The notes below the pieces were generated by a model, which saw only the letters and a list, made by a program, of their open reading frames with translations, had not been told where the DNA came from and did not search any database. This document shows, piece by piece, positions 8,188 through 16,185 of a stretch of 63,006 bases of DNA. Each line of letters opens with the position of its first letter. The first letter of the stretch is position 1. Source of the DNA: an uncultured Lachnospiraceae bacterium (GTDB lineage: Bacteria; Bacillota; Clostridia; Lachnospirales; Lachnospiraceae). The stretch spans positions 1 to 63,006 of the forward strand of contig CAOKOL010000025.1 in the NCBI GenBank assembly GCA_948470335.1, given 5' to 3'. A program made the translations under genes and the position numbers.

Positions 8188-8225
8188 ATACAATACCACG
8201 TTTCATCGGGACATTGAGGGACATT
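8185..8225 (-). promoter_or_regulatory. Candidate late promoter with two phased activator sites
   Basis: Two identical AATGTCCC sites (8218-8225 and 8208-8215 on the minus strand) repeat with a 10-bp period, one helical turn. They are followed by an extended -10, TGgTATTGT (8190-8198), with no good -35. This is the layout of an activator-dependent promoter, and the likely activator gene (ArpU/RinA-like) ends 13 bp upstream. Confidence 0.5.
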
Positions 8226-8237
8226 TTAAAATTTTTT

Positions 8238-8681
8238 TCAAAAAAATCTTTGAATGCGCTTCTTTATGTTCTCGTCCGTGTATTTCACCATCCGCTTAGG
8301 AAACAAGTCATTCATCCGCCTAGCTGTTTCCGGATAACTGCATCCATCTATGAAATACAATCTAAACATGATCCGCAGCTCCGCTTTATCCAGGCCCTCT
8401 ATGTATTCCTCTGCTTGACAGGTAAGTTCCAGCAGTTCCGCCTCTTTTATCTCCAACAACCGCCTGTACCGCTCCCTGGCGCCTGCTTTGCGGTTATACT
8501 CCGGATTCGGGATCCCGGTGATCTTGATCGGCCCGAGCGTCCCGTCTCTCCTGGTCCCCTTCACCACGTCCGCCACAATGGGAGGATTCGCCAGAAACTT
8601 GTCCAGTTCGCGGATTCTTCGCCGCAGATCCTTGATTTCTTCTTTCATCTCACAATACTGGATCAATATTTCCTTATCCAA
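8238..8681 (-). CDS. ArpU/RinA-like late transcription activator
   Basis: A 147-residue protein with an N-terminal coiled-coil region, an NPEYNRKAGARER segment and a C-terminal sigma-70 region 4-like helix-turn-helix (GCSYPETARRMNDLF). Proteins of this group sit upstream of the terminase genes in Firmicutes phages and switch on late genes. The TTG start at 8681 is preferred because CGGAGGAAGGATAAG precedes it; a GTG at 8705 would add eight residues. The paired AATGTCCC sites directly downstream are its probable targets. Confidence 0.78.
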   Translation of the reverse strand: MDKEILIQYCEMKEEIKDLRRRIRELDKFLANPPIVADVVKGTRRDGTLGPIKITGIPNPEYNRKAGARERYRRLLEIKEAELLELTCQAEEYIEGLDKAELRIMFRLYFIDGCSYPETARRMNDLFPKRMVKYTDENIKKRIQRFF

Positions 8682-8708
8682 CTTATCCTTCCTCCGTTCT
8701 TGCACTTT

Positions 8709-8840
8709 TTATTCGACCTGCTTAAACTCTGCTTGAAAGCCGAACCTTTTTGCCAGAGATCGTACAAAACCTTTTATGGAATTAACAATCTCTTTCCGCT
8801 TGGCCGGATCCCAGCCGCTTATACTAATCACAATCCTCAT
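8709..8840 (-). CDS. 43-residue phage protein
   Basis: A short reading frame, starting MRIVISISGW and ending EFKQVE, with alternating strand and helix character and several basic residues. The ATG at 8840 is preceded by GGGAGTGAGAA. It overlaps the end of the winged-helix gene by 17 bases and ends shortly before the late-activator gene, so it fills an otherwise empty slot in the operon. I do not know its function. Confidence 0.6.
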   Translation of the reverse strand: MRIVISISGWDPAKRKEIVNSIKGFVRSLAKRFGFQAEFKQVE

Positions 8841-9498
8841 TTCTCACTCCCATCTTTTCCAGAAGATTCAGCAGCCGGCACACATATCCACCCAGTTCGC
8901 ACTCCGCGCAGACATCATCCAGATCGTCCTGCCAGGACAGCATAATTGGATATTTGCATAAACCATCACAGACATGCCTCACCATTCCGTCAATCTGCTC
9001 CCTAATACTGGCGTGGTACGCTTCCGACTCCATTTTTCTTTTAATCAAATCATCAAACGCTTTGGTCGAATGGTACATCTCACAATGCAATTGCTCAACT
9101 GTTATCTTTCCCTCATTCAGCAGGGCGCAGATAGCCGCTGCCATGTCGTGTGACCTCATGCTATAGACAACCAATCCGTTCTTTTCTTTGGTGTCTACAA
9201 TATCCCAGTCGTTTGGATGCGTGAGCTTGTATCTCATTCCACCTGCTCGCCCTGTATCATCACATACCCTCACGGGTCCATGGGCACAAATAAAGTCCAT
9301 GTTAATCAACCTGTACTGCGATGAACGATCTGACTTCCGGACAATAATTCCTTCATCCTCTAACTTTTTCATATGGACATGGACGGTCGCTTTCGCCCTG
9401 CCGACACCGTCCGCGATCTCATCATAACTCGGGTAAAATTGATTTTCTTTATAGTAAGCAATAATAAATCCGATTATGGTTTCTTCAATCTTCATCAT
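8824..9498 (-). CDS. Phage winged-helix regulator with LexA-type N-terminus
   Basis: A 224-residue protein. Residues about 5-65 form a LexA/MarR-like winged helix (YPSYDEIADGVGRAKATVHVHMKKL). No LexA protease domain follows. The middle is unassigned and the C-terminus has two cysteines (CAECELGGYVCRLLN). The ATG at 9498 follows GGAGGAAGATGGA. Two perfect 20-bp palindromes lie 50-100 bp upstream and are candidate self-operators. A role in timing middle or late genes fits its place before the late activator. Confidence 0.72.
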   Translation of the reverse strand: MMKIEETIIGFIIAYYKENQFYPSYDEIADGVGRAKATVHVHMKKLEDEGIIVRKSDRSSQYRLINMDFICAHGPVRVCDDTGRAGGMRYKLTHPNDWDIVDTKEKNGLVVYSMRSHDMAAAICALLNEGKITVEQLHCEMYHSTKAFDDLIKRKMESEAYHASIREQIDGMVRHVCDGLCKYPIMLSWQDDLDDVCAECELGGYVCRLLNLLEKMGVRNEDCD

Positions 9499-10057
9499 TC
9501 CATCTTCCTCCCTGCCTATTGGTTTCTGTACATTCAGCGGCCGGCAACGGAAATTGTGCCGGCACAATTTTTTTATATTTCTGTTGCGACGTCGCAACAG
9601 CCTTTCCCTTTTTACCCGCCATGGAAAATATCTTGCTATGCCGCTCGCAGACATTTATTCCTTCAACAGCTGCCTTTTCCCCGCACCAGAGGCACAGCCC
9701 TTCCCTTCTCCACTTGTCCTTCAACAATCCTTTTTCATGGCGTTTCATTTTTTTCTCGTACGCAATCATCATATTCTTTCTTTTCATGTATATGGAATGC
9801 TCATAACAATATTTTCCATGTGTCGCCGGTTTCCGACACATGATGCAGGTTCCATTCTCTATTTTTTCCCGGCGGATTTCATTGCGCCTTTCCTGGTACT
9901 GCCTCGACCATTGCAGACCGTGTTCGGCATACCATTTCGCATTTTCCTCCCGTTTCTTATCCAGACAGTCAAAACAGAATTTTTTATTTGGCGCTACCTT
10001 CTGTTTTCTGCATTTATGACACAATCCCATCATTGTAAGCCATTCATTATCTGTCAT
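9485..10057 (-). CDS. Phage protein with three zinc-finger-like modules
   Basis: A 190-residue basic protein containing three Cys/His clusters: CHKCRK...CFDC near residue 13, CIMCRK...CYEH near 71 and CLWCGE...CERH near 120. Each could bind one zinc ion. Between them lie highly charged helices rich in Arg, Lys and Glu. It probably binds nucleic acid. It overlaps the winged-helix gene by 14 bases. Its 3' end carries two perfect palindromes, so that stretch probably serves both coding and regulation. Confidence 0.75.
   Translation of the reverse strand: MTDNEWLTMMGLCHKCRKQKVAPNKKFCFDCLDKKREENAKWYAEHGLQWSRQYQERRNEIRREKIENGTCIMCRKPATHGKYCYEHSIYMKRKNMMIAYEKKMKRHEKGLLKDKWRREGLCLWCGEKAAVEGINVCERHSKIFSMAGKKGKAVATSQQKYKKIVPAQFPLPAAECTETNRQGGRWNDED
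9551..9600. promoter_or_regulatory. Two perfect 20-bp palindromes (candidate operators)
   Basis: AAATTGTGCC/GGCACAATTT at 9551-9570 and CTGTTGCGAC/GTCGCAACAG at 9581-9600 are both exact palindromes with centres 30 bp apart. They lie inside the 3' end of the zinc-finger gene and just upstream of the winged-helix regulator start. On the plus strand the first is followed by a T-run, so it could also act as a terminator in that direction. Confidence 0.5.
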
Positions 10058-10076
10058 TATTCATCACATCCTATCC

Positions 10077-10889
10077 TCAAATGATTTTATCCATTTCAAA
10101 CAGGCTCATCTGCCTACTTTGCTCAAAATTCATCCACAGGATTTCCTTTTTCCGAGAACATACCTGGGAATAACTTATGGCTTCTTCCCTATGCCATCTT
10201 TTCAGCCGGTCTCTGTACAGCGGATTATCATAGCCACTTAAGATAACCGGTCCTTTATGGGCCTCCAGCACATCGATCAGATCATTATGATCCTGATCGC
10301 CCATCTCGCATCGGTACTGCTTCCCATGTCTGGTTCCCAACACGTACGGCGGATCGGCGTAAACCAACACGCTCGGATGGTTAAACCGTGCTATCAGCTC
10401 CGCCGCCGGCCTGCATTCGATCTGCACACCCCGGAGCCGCTCGGCTGCCTGCATAATCTTTTCCGGAAGGCTGCACCAATCCAGTGCCGCATAAGCCCGC
10501 TCCCGCCCCTGCACATCGTTTTTCCAGCCGACTTTTTCGCCATTGGTTCTGAATCCGTGACCCATATTAAGCCGGATATAAAAGTTTACAGCCCTCTCGA
10601 AGCTGTCCTCCGGCTCTGCTGCAAACGCCATATCATAGACCTGCCGGGCGTAAGGCATGTAATAAATCTCCCTAGCCAGTCGTTCGGGATCCCGGCGGAT
10701 CCACTCAAACAGGCTGACCACATTGTCATCCAGATCATTGACTGTCTCGATATTGCTCCTGGGCTTGTTAAAAAGGACCGCCCCGCTGCCAAAAAATGGT
10801 TCCAGGTAGCTGTGATGCTCCGGAAAGAAAGAGATAATCCACCTGGCCAGCGACCATTTACTGCCCGGGTATTTCACCACTGCTTTCAT
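10077..10889 (-). CDS. dam: D12-class DNA adenine methyltransferase
   Basis: A 270-residue N6-adenine methyltransferase of the Dam (D12) class. The SAM-binding motif appears as EPFFGSGAV near residue 32 and the catalytic motif IV as YADPPYVLG near 177. The N-terminal KYPGSKW is also typical. No restriction enzyme gene is adjacent, so it is a solitary phage methylase, usually GATC-specific and used to evade host restriction or time phage functions. Target specificity is inferred from the family. The start overlaps the preceding 70-residue gene by four bases. Confidence 0.92.
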   Translation of the reverse strand: MKAVVKYPGSKWSLARWIISFFPEHHSYLEPFFGSGAVLFNKPRSNIETVNDLDDNVVSLFEWIRRDPERLAREIYYMPYARQVYDMAFAAEPEDSFERAVNFYIRLNMGHGFRTNGEKVGWKNDVQGRERAYAALDWCSLPEKIMQAAERLRGVQIECRPAAELIARFNHPSVLVYADPPYVLGTRHGKQYRCEMGDQDHNDLIDVLEAHKGPVILSGYDNPLYRDRLKRWHREEAISYSQVCSRKKEILWMNFEQSRQMSLFEMDKII

Positions 10890-11098
10890 GTGTCCATCAC
10901 CCTTCTATCCAGTTCGTCTAACAGCGCCCGCATAATCCCATGACAGAGAGGATTGTCATGCGCCACCATGATCCTGCCGGCATCCTCCACCAGCATTTTC
11001 GACACACGCAGCAGCTGCTCCCCGTTCATGCCTTTGTACCGGTTCCAGAACGTGTTATACGCCAGGTTGAACATATCCCGTACCTCCGCGTTATCCAT
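10886..11098 (-). CDS. 70-residue phage protein of unknown function
   Basis: A mostly helical protein beginning MDNAEVRDMFNLAYNTF and ending DELDRRVMDT. I do not recognise the family. The ATG at 11098 lies one base from the RusA stop codon, and the 3' end overlaps dam by four bases, which supports co-translation. It fits the small accessory proteins commonly found between replication and recombination genes in Firmicutes phages. Confidence 0.7.
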   Translation of the reverse strand: MDNAEVRDMFNLAYNTFWNRYKGMNGEQLLRVSKMLVEDAGRIMVAHDNPLCHGIMRALLDELDRRVMDT

Positions 11099-11099
11099 C

Positions 11100-11492
11100 T
11101 TACAATTCCTCGATCCGGATGTAGATGCCCGGCACTTCCGCCCAGAACTTTTCCACGATTTCCGACGCCACCAGTGCGTCATCCTTCCAGAAACCGCAGG
11201 CCGTCATGCAGTCTTTCAGCAGCTTCTGCAGGTTGTCCGTGTCCGGCTTTGTAATCCGGTATTCCCCGTCTTGGTGCCTGCCCCGCGGAAAACACCACTT
11301 CGTAACCAGCTGCACTCCGCAGACATAAGGCTTTTCAGGTTTGTGCTTTGACAGATATCCGGTCAATTTCAACTTTGCTGCGTTTACCTCCTGCGTATCG
11401 TAAAACACCGGCTTCCCCTTGATGATCGCCACCTTCTTTTCCTGGTGGGTGCAGGTTGGCGGAATCATCGGCATAAAAAATTCAATGACCAT
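11100..11492 (-). CDS. rusA: RusA-family Holliday junction resolvase
   Basis: A 130-residue RusA-type endonuclease that cuts four-way DNA junctions during phage recombination and replication. The family signature KPDTDNLQKLLKDCM, with its acidic metal-binding residues, and the following FWKDDALVASE are clear. The ATG at 11492 is preferred because GGGAAAGGA sits nine bases upstream; an ATG nine bases earlier is too close to that site. Its neighbours are the primase-helicase and Dam. Confidence 0.9.
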   Translation of the reverse strand: MVIEFFMPMIPPTCTHQEKKVAIIKGKPVFYDTQEVNAAKLKLTGYLSKHKPEKPYVCGVQLVTKWCFPRGRHQDGEYRITKPDTDNLQKLLKDCMTACGFWKDDALVASEIVEKFWAEVPGIYIRIEEL

Positions 11493-11545
11493 AAAACTCA
11501 TTCCTTTCCCGGTGTCAGTTTTCCCTGTCAACCTCCGCCCCAGAG

Positions 11546-11764
11546 GTGTGGCGTCAAAAATGGGTGTATGTCAAATATCTCTCTCTTTAGAGAGATATTT
11601 GACACCCCTTTTTTTGACACCTCACTGCAACTGTCAAATATCGTGTTTTTGACACCTGACACCTGTTTTTGACACCTGCCGTCAAGGTGTCAAAAATCGG
11701 CTTTTGACAGCTGACACCCCTTCGCTGTCAGGTGTCAGATTTATCTTTTGACACCTTTGACACC
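11546..11764. repeat. TGACACC iteron cluster with 16-bp hairpin (candidate phage origin)
   Basis: Eight direct TGACACC copies start at 11600, 11615, 11650, 11657, 11670, 11712, 11749 and 11758, with inverted copies at 11686 and 11731. A perfect 16-bp inverted repeat with a CTTT loop spans 11569-11604 and contains TGTCAAATATC, repeated once more at 11632. The cluster fills the 235-bp gap beside the primase-helicase and extends into the end of that gene. Such iterons next to replication genes are typical of initiator-binding origins. Confidence 0.6.
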
Positions 11765-13962
11765 ATCCCATTCTCCCGCTTAAATTCTTTTGACTCATCC
11801 ACATATTTTTTTACCGTGTTCACAGACACGCCCATGTGCTCGCTCAGGTCCGATAGTTTTACCTGGCCTGTTCCCTCCATATCATTCGCTTCAAATGCCA
11901 TCCACAGGCCGGCGTCCTTTTCCTTTTTTCTCATTTCCGGGGTCTTTTTCTTTTTCTGCCACACCGGTTTCTCATCCTCCGGCTGCACGTCTCCCAGGCA
12001 CCCGGTCTGATCCAATCTATGCACCGGATAATCAAACCACACATTAACCGGGTCAAACTTCGGAAACTCCCTCAGCGTCCCCTCGATCCTCCAGGCCGTC
12101 ACCCGTTTCACCCGTTCTTTCGCGCCGCGGATCTGCCGGTTCAGCTCATCCATCCGCCCCCGGTCCAGCTTACTCCCGCAATAGGCAAGCATCTGACGGC
12201 TGCTCAGCAAGTCGTCCTGGGAAAGATCGTCATTCCAGGCGATACGCTGCGCATCCAGATAATCTTTACAAGTTGCACAGATGGCCTTGTTTTCTTCCTG
12301 AGCTATTAAAGCATCCGTGGCCTCCAGCTGGATCAGGTCAAGCAACGCGTCCGGATCACGGGCAAACACGCCGGAACCGCTGGCACGGTCCATGGACCGC
12401 TTATTCCCCTGGCTTCCTTTGCTGTGATGATGACAGTAAATAACCGCGCAGCCCAGCTCCGTACACACCTTGTCAAACTGGTTGCAGAAATTCGCCATCT
12501 GATCGGCGCTGTTCTCATCACCGGTGATGACTTTGTAGATCGGGTCGATAATAACCGCCGTATAATTCTTTTTCGCCGCCCTCCGGATCAGCTTGGGCGC
12601 CAGTTTATCCATTGGCACGGACTTCCCCCTCAGGTTCCATATATCTATGTTCCTGAGGTTCTCAGGCGCCCATCCCAGCGCTTCATATACATCTTTAAAC
12701 CGATGCAGACAGCTTGCCCTGTTCAGTTCCAGGTTCACATAAAGCACCCGTCCCTGGGCACACTTCCAGTCCAGCCAGGGGCGGCCTTCCGCTATGGCTA
12801 TGCACAGTTCTATCTGCAGAAATGATTTGCCCGCTTTTGATGCCCCGGATATAAGCATCTTATGGCCCATCCTCAGCACACCGTCGATCAGGCAGGGATC
12901 CAGCATTGGCAGATTGTCCCAGACATCCGCAAGCCCTTCCGGCTCCGGAAGATCATCATTGACGCTTTCGATCCACTCATACCATTCATCCCAGGATGTC
13001 TTGCCGATATTGGTATCCACTAAGAACTGCTTCCTGCCATTACGAATCACGCCAGGCATCCGTGACAGCCTGGCCGGGTTCTTATTATTCCGGTCCACCT
13101 TCAAGCCATTCTTTTCGCATACCTTGTACAGATAATCCACCCGCTTCCGGTACTCGCCATAATTGCCCGCTTCCACTTTTACAATCGCATGGAGGCTTTT
13201 ATTCCCGGAGTGAACCAGACAGGCCACAGGAAGCTCCAGCTCATGGATGATAGCATTCTGCTTTTCCAATTCAACGTCATCAGATTCAACCAGCGAATAA
13301 CGGTAGTCCGTCACATTCTCATCTTTCCTGGCTTTTCCATCCAACGGATTAAAGCAGATCCAGGCTCCCGCTTCCGGATCATAGTCCCCCACCGCGTTCC
13401 CGACATCTTTTCCCTTACACTTTTCAAGAGCTTCCAGCAGCTTTTGAGCAGTCCGGTCACAGCATCCTCTTGACGGCTTCTTCTGGCCGTCTCTCTCATT
13501 CACTTTGGTCACATAGCCGACAAAATCATTAGGTCCAAACAGTGTCTCTATGTAAGTGGTCAATTCCTTTACCGGATCCCATCCCTCCGGCTCCCCAATC
13601 TCTTTCCCCTCAATCCAGTCTTTATCCACCACAACTAAGCTGTCCCTGTCGACTGAGATCGTGTCGTCCCAATCCAATTCGTGACCATATTCAGGTACCC
13701 AGCCATGTTCCATAGCTATCTGAACGATTGTGCCGCCGGTCACTGGCGTGGCGGCCCCCTGGAAACTTTCCCATTTCCGTTCGCACTCGCCGGCATGATA
13801 CCGTTTGGAATCTCTCCGGCTCCACTGGTCCCAGACCGTCACGGGAAAACCCTCAAATTTAAGAGCCATCCCCACCGAGCACCATTCCTGGTATTCCAGA
13901 TCAGCGGGATTCATATATTCAATTATCTCCGCCAAGTTATTGCCGCCGGAATCATGCCTCAT
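11728..13962 (-). CDS. Phage primase-helicase (PriCT-2, primase-like, RecA-like ATPase, wHTH)
   Basis: A 744-residue replication protein. Residues about 10-75 resemble the PriCT-2 domain. Residues 200-300 resemble an archaeo-eukaryotic-type primase, with YSLVESDD and SGNKSLHAIV. Residues about 350-560 form a RecA-like AAA ATPase with Walker A GASKAGKSFL, Walker B AVIIDPIYK and the CHHHSKG motif. A winged helix near the C-terminus (VKLSDLSEHMGVSVNTVKKYV) may bind the adjoining iterons. It probably unwinds DNA and primes synthesis at the phage origin. Its last codons are themselves part of the TGACACC repeat cluster. Confidence 0.88.
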   Translation of the reverse strand: MRHDSGGNNLAEIIEYMNPADLEYQEWCSVGMALKFEGFPVTVWDQWSRRDSKRYHAGECERKWESFQGAATPVTGGTIVQIAMEHGWVPEYGHELDWDDTISVDRDSLVVVDKDWIEGKEIGEPEGWDPVKELTTYIETLFGPNDFVGYVTKVNERDGQKKPSRGCCDRTAQKLLEALEKCKGKDVGNAVGDYDPEAGAWICFNPLDGKARKDENVTDYRYSLVESDDVELEKQNAIIHELELPVACLVHSGNKSLHAIVKVEAGNYGEYRKRVDYLYKVCEKNGLKVDRNNKNPARLSRMPGVIRNGRKQFLVDTNIGKTSWDEWYEWIESVNDDLPEPEGLADVWDNLPMLDPCLIDGVLRMGHKMLISGASKAGKSFLQIELCIAIAEGRPWLDWKCAQGRVLYVNLELNRASCLHRFKDVYEALGWAPENLRNIDIWNLRGKSVPMDKLAPKLIRRAAKKNYTAVIIDPIYKVITGDENSADQMANFCNQFDKVCTELGCAVIYCHHHSKGSQGNKRSMDRASGSGVFARDPDALLDLIQLEATDALIAQEENKAICATCKDYLDAQRIAWNDDLSQDDLLSSRQMLAYCGSKLDRGRMDELNRQIRGAKERVKRVTAWRIEGTLREFPKFDPVNVWFDYPVHRLDQTGCLGDVQPEDEKPVWQKKKKTPEMRKKEKDAGLWMAFEANDMEGTGQVKLSDLSEHMGVSVNTVKKYVDESKEFKRENGMVSKVSKDKSDT

Positions 13963-14125
13963 ATTTCAAGTCTCCCTATTGCCCACGTCCGGGTTAGCCG
14001 CCGCGCAGCCATACCGGGACCGGCCACACATGACGACGGGCTATCCGCCGAATCCTGTGACTCCCGTTCATGTACCCGGCTTATCTTTTTTCGCCGGTGC
14101 CAGACGTTAAACAAATAAATTTTCT

Positions 14126-15709
14126 TTATCCTATCGGACTGTATTCCTGAGGGATGATTTCCAATGGCACACGCCAGCCATTTGCCGCAATACGATCAAT
14201 CATTTTTCTGGCTGCTTCAAACTGCCATGTACCTACATGCTGAAATCCCCGTCCTTCCAGGAATCTGATCTGTTTAGGCGTGGTCAGCCCTTCCATTTTA
14301 CGCTTGTCCAGCCGCTCCAGAAGCTTTGCCGCTTTCCCGGCGCTTTCGATCTCATCCGGTATAATCCCCAGTTTTTCAAGGGTATCCTTCTGCTTGTCAG
14401 ATGGTGGTGCCATCTCCCAGCCAAAAGCTGGTACATACCCGGATAGATCCTCTGCCTGTATACTCATTTCAAACTGGAGCGGATCCACCAGCCTCTTTTT
14501 CCGCCGTTTCATTTCTTCAAGCTGCTTTGCCAGCGCTTCCTCTCTTTGCGCCACAACATCCTCTGACGCCTGCTTCTCCGCTTCCTCAATATCTACCGGC
14601 CCGCCGGCTTTCTCGATATTTTCCGTCATCTGCCTTGCCACATCCTCATCCTGGCAGATCAGACTGGCCGGATAGCATAGCTCATGGCGCTCCGTATGCC
14701 AGAGGAAATCCAGCAGAAGCAGATGCTCTTTCCCAGGATGCAGCCTGGTCCCCCGGCCTACCATCTGGCTGTACAGGCTCCTGACTTTTGTAGGCCGCAG
14801 CACCGCAATACAATCCACGGATGGGCAGTCCCAGCCCTCCGTCAAAAGCATGGAATTACACAGGACGTTATAATCTCCCCGGTCGAAGGCATCTAACACC
14901 TCCGCCCGGTCCCGGCTGTCGCCATTCACTTCGGCGGCCCGGAAGCCTTTTTCACAGAGAATATTTCTGAATTTCTGGCTTGTTTTAACGAGAGGCAGGA
15001 AAACCACGGTCTTCCTGTCCACGCAATATTTAAGCATCTCATCGGCTATCTGATGCAGGTACGGATCCAGCGCCGTTCCCAGATCTCCCGCTTTGAAATC
15101 TCCTGCGCTGATGCCAACACCGGACAGATCCAGCTTCAACGGCAGTGTCAGCGCTTTAATCGGGGAAAGATATCCCTCTCTGATGGCCTTTGGCAGTGTA
15201 TATTCATACGCCAGACTTTCAAAAAATTCTCCCATATTCCGCATATCCCCGCGGTCCGGCGTGGCCGTAACGCCTAACACTTTAGCATCCGGGAAATGCC
15301 CTAATACTTTCTGATAGCTGTCTGACAGACAGTGATGGGCCTCATCAACAATGATCGTGTCAAAATAATCTGCCGGAAACTGAGCCAGCCGCTTCTCCCG
15401 CGTTAATGTCTGCACTGAGCCGACTACGATCCGGAACCAGCTGCCGGCGCAGGAAGACTCCGCTTTTTCCACCGCACATCCAAGCCCTGTTGATTTATGT
15501 ATCTTATCAGCCGCCTGCTCCAAAAGCTCGCCTCGGTGCGCCAGAATCAGCACACGCTTTCCGTTACGGACACAGTCCTCCGTCACCTTGGCAAAAACAA
15601 TCGTCTTGCCGCAACCCGTGGGGAGCACCAGCAGCGTCCTGTTGACGCCGCTGTTCCACTGGTCAAATATGGCCTGCCTGGCCTCCTCCTGGTATGGCCT
15701 TAATTCCAT
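14126..15709 (-). CDS. SF2 DEAH-box helicase, phage type
   Basis: A 527-residue ATP-dependent helicase with Walker A PTGCGKT (near 32), DEAH (near 123), SAT-like motif VTATP, and motif VI QMVGRGTR (near 320). After the two RecA-like domains there is a coiled, Lys/Glu-rich region and a C-terminal domain rich in aromatic residues. Such helicases appear in replication modules of many Firmicutes phages. The ATG at 15709 follows AAGGAGG. A 163-bp gap downstream has no convincing gene. Confidence 0.92.
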   Translation of the reverse strand: MELRPYQEEARQAIFDQWNSGVNRTLLVLPTGCGKTIVFAKVTEDCVRNGKRVLILAHRGELLEQAADKIHKSTGLGCAVEKAESSCAGSWFRIVVGSVQTLTREKRLAQFPADYFDTIIVDEAHHCLSDSYQKVLGHFPDAKVLGVTATPDRGDMRNMGEFFESLAYEYTLPKAIREGYLSPIKALTLPLKLDLSGVGISAGDFKAGDLGTALDPYLHQIADEMLKYCVDRKTVVFLPLVKTSQKFRNILCEKGFRAAEVNGDSRDRAEVLDAFDRGDYNVLCNSMLLTEGWDCPSVDCIAVLRPTKVRSLYSQMVGRGTRLHPGKEHLLLLDFLWHTERHELCYPASLICQDEDVARQMTENIEKAGGPVDIEEAEKQASEDVVAQREEALAKQLEEMKRRKKRLVDPLQFEMSIQAEDLSGYVPAFGWEMAPPSDKQKDTLEKLGIIPDEIESAGKAAKLLERLDKRKMEGLTTPKQIRFLEGRGFQHVGTWQFEAARKMIDRIAANGWRVPLEIIPQEYSPIG

Positions 15710-15721
15710 CACGGCCTCCTT

Positions 15722-16168
15722 CTAAAATCTGCCCGGCTCAAACTGTTTGATCTCTTTCGGGTAAATTTTTTTAATGTGATTATATTTTTTTGACGGATCA
15801 TTCCGATCCGCATCCAGGGACACCCTCGCCCGTCCGGTCGCGCCCGACAACATGCTCCAGTTCATCTGCACCTTTTCTTCAACTACCCTTGCCCCGACCC
15901 CGATGAACAGCTGGGCAAGCTTCCAACTAAACTTATCGTGCAAAATGTAATTTTCCCGAATAACCACCTCCCTGCCACGGTCATTTACCCTGAAATACAC
16001 GATGGCCATGTTGCAGGGCGGCAGTTTATCGTTCCCCTGGGACCGTGCCCGCTCATACCGCTCAATCACGAAATCATAATTCCCTTCCGGGATCAGTTCA
16101 AATCCCTCTGAAACACTGGGAATACTTTCATCCCAATCCAGTTCCCTTCCTTCCATATATTCAGCCAT
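15722..16168 (-). CDS. DUF669-like phage protein (probable single-strand DNA handling)
   Basis: A 148-residue protein beginning with an acidic stretch (MAEYMEGRELDWDESIP) and continuing into a beta-rich domain (EGNYDFVIERYERAR) typical of the DUF669 group. Members lie next to Sak4-like ATPases and are thought to act in phage recombination or replication, perhaps as single-strand DNA-binding proteins. Here the Sak4-like gene is immediately upstream. Confidence 0.75.
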   Translation of the reverse strand: MAEYMEGRELDWDESIPSVSEGFELIPEGNYDFVIERYERARSQGNDKLPPCNMAIVYFRVNDRGREVVIRENYILHDKFSWKLAQLFIGVGARVVEEKVQMNWSMLSGATGRARVSLDADRNDPSKKYNHIKKIYPKEIKQFEPGRF

Positions 16169-16185
16169 ATTTTTTTCCCTTCTGT

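Noticed and set aside
11600..11764. Repeat cluster as a CRISPR array
   Set aside because: The units are 7 bp, irregularly spaced, in both orientations, and there are no cas genes.
13994..14071. 25-codon minus-strand frame between primase-helicase and SF2 helicase genes
   Set aside because: Very short, Arg-rich, with only a weak ribosome binding site and no independent support.
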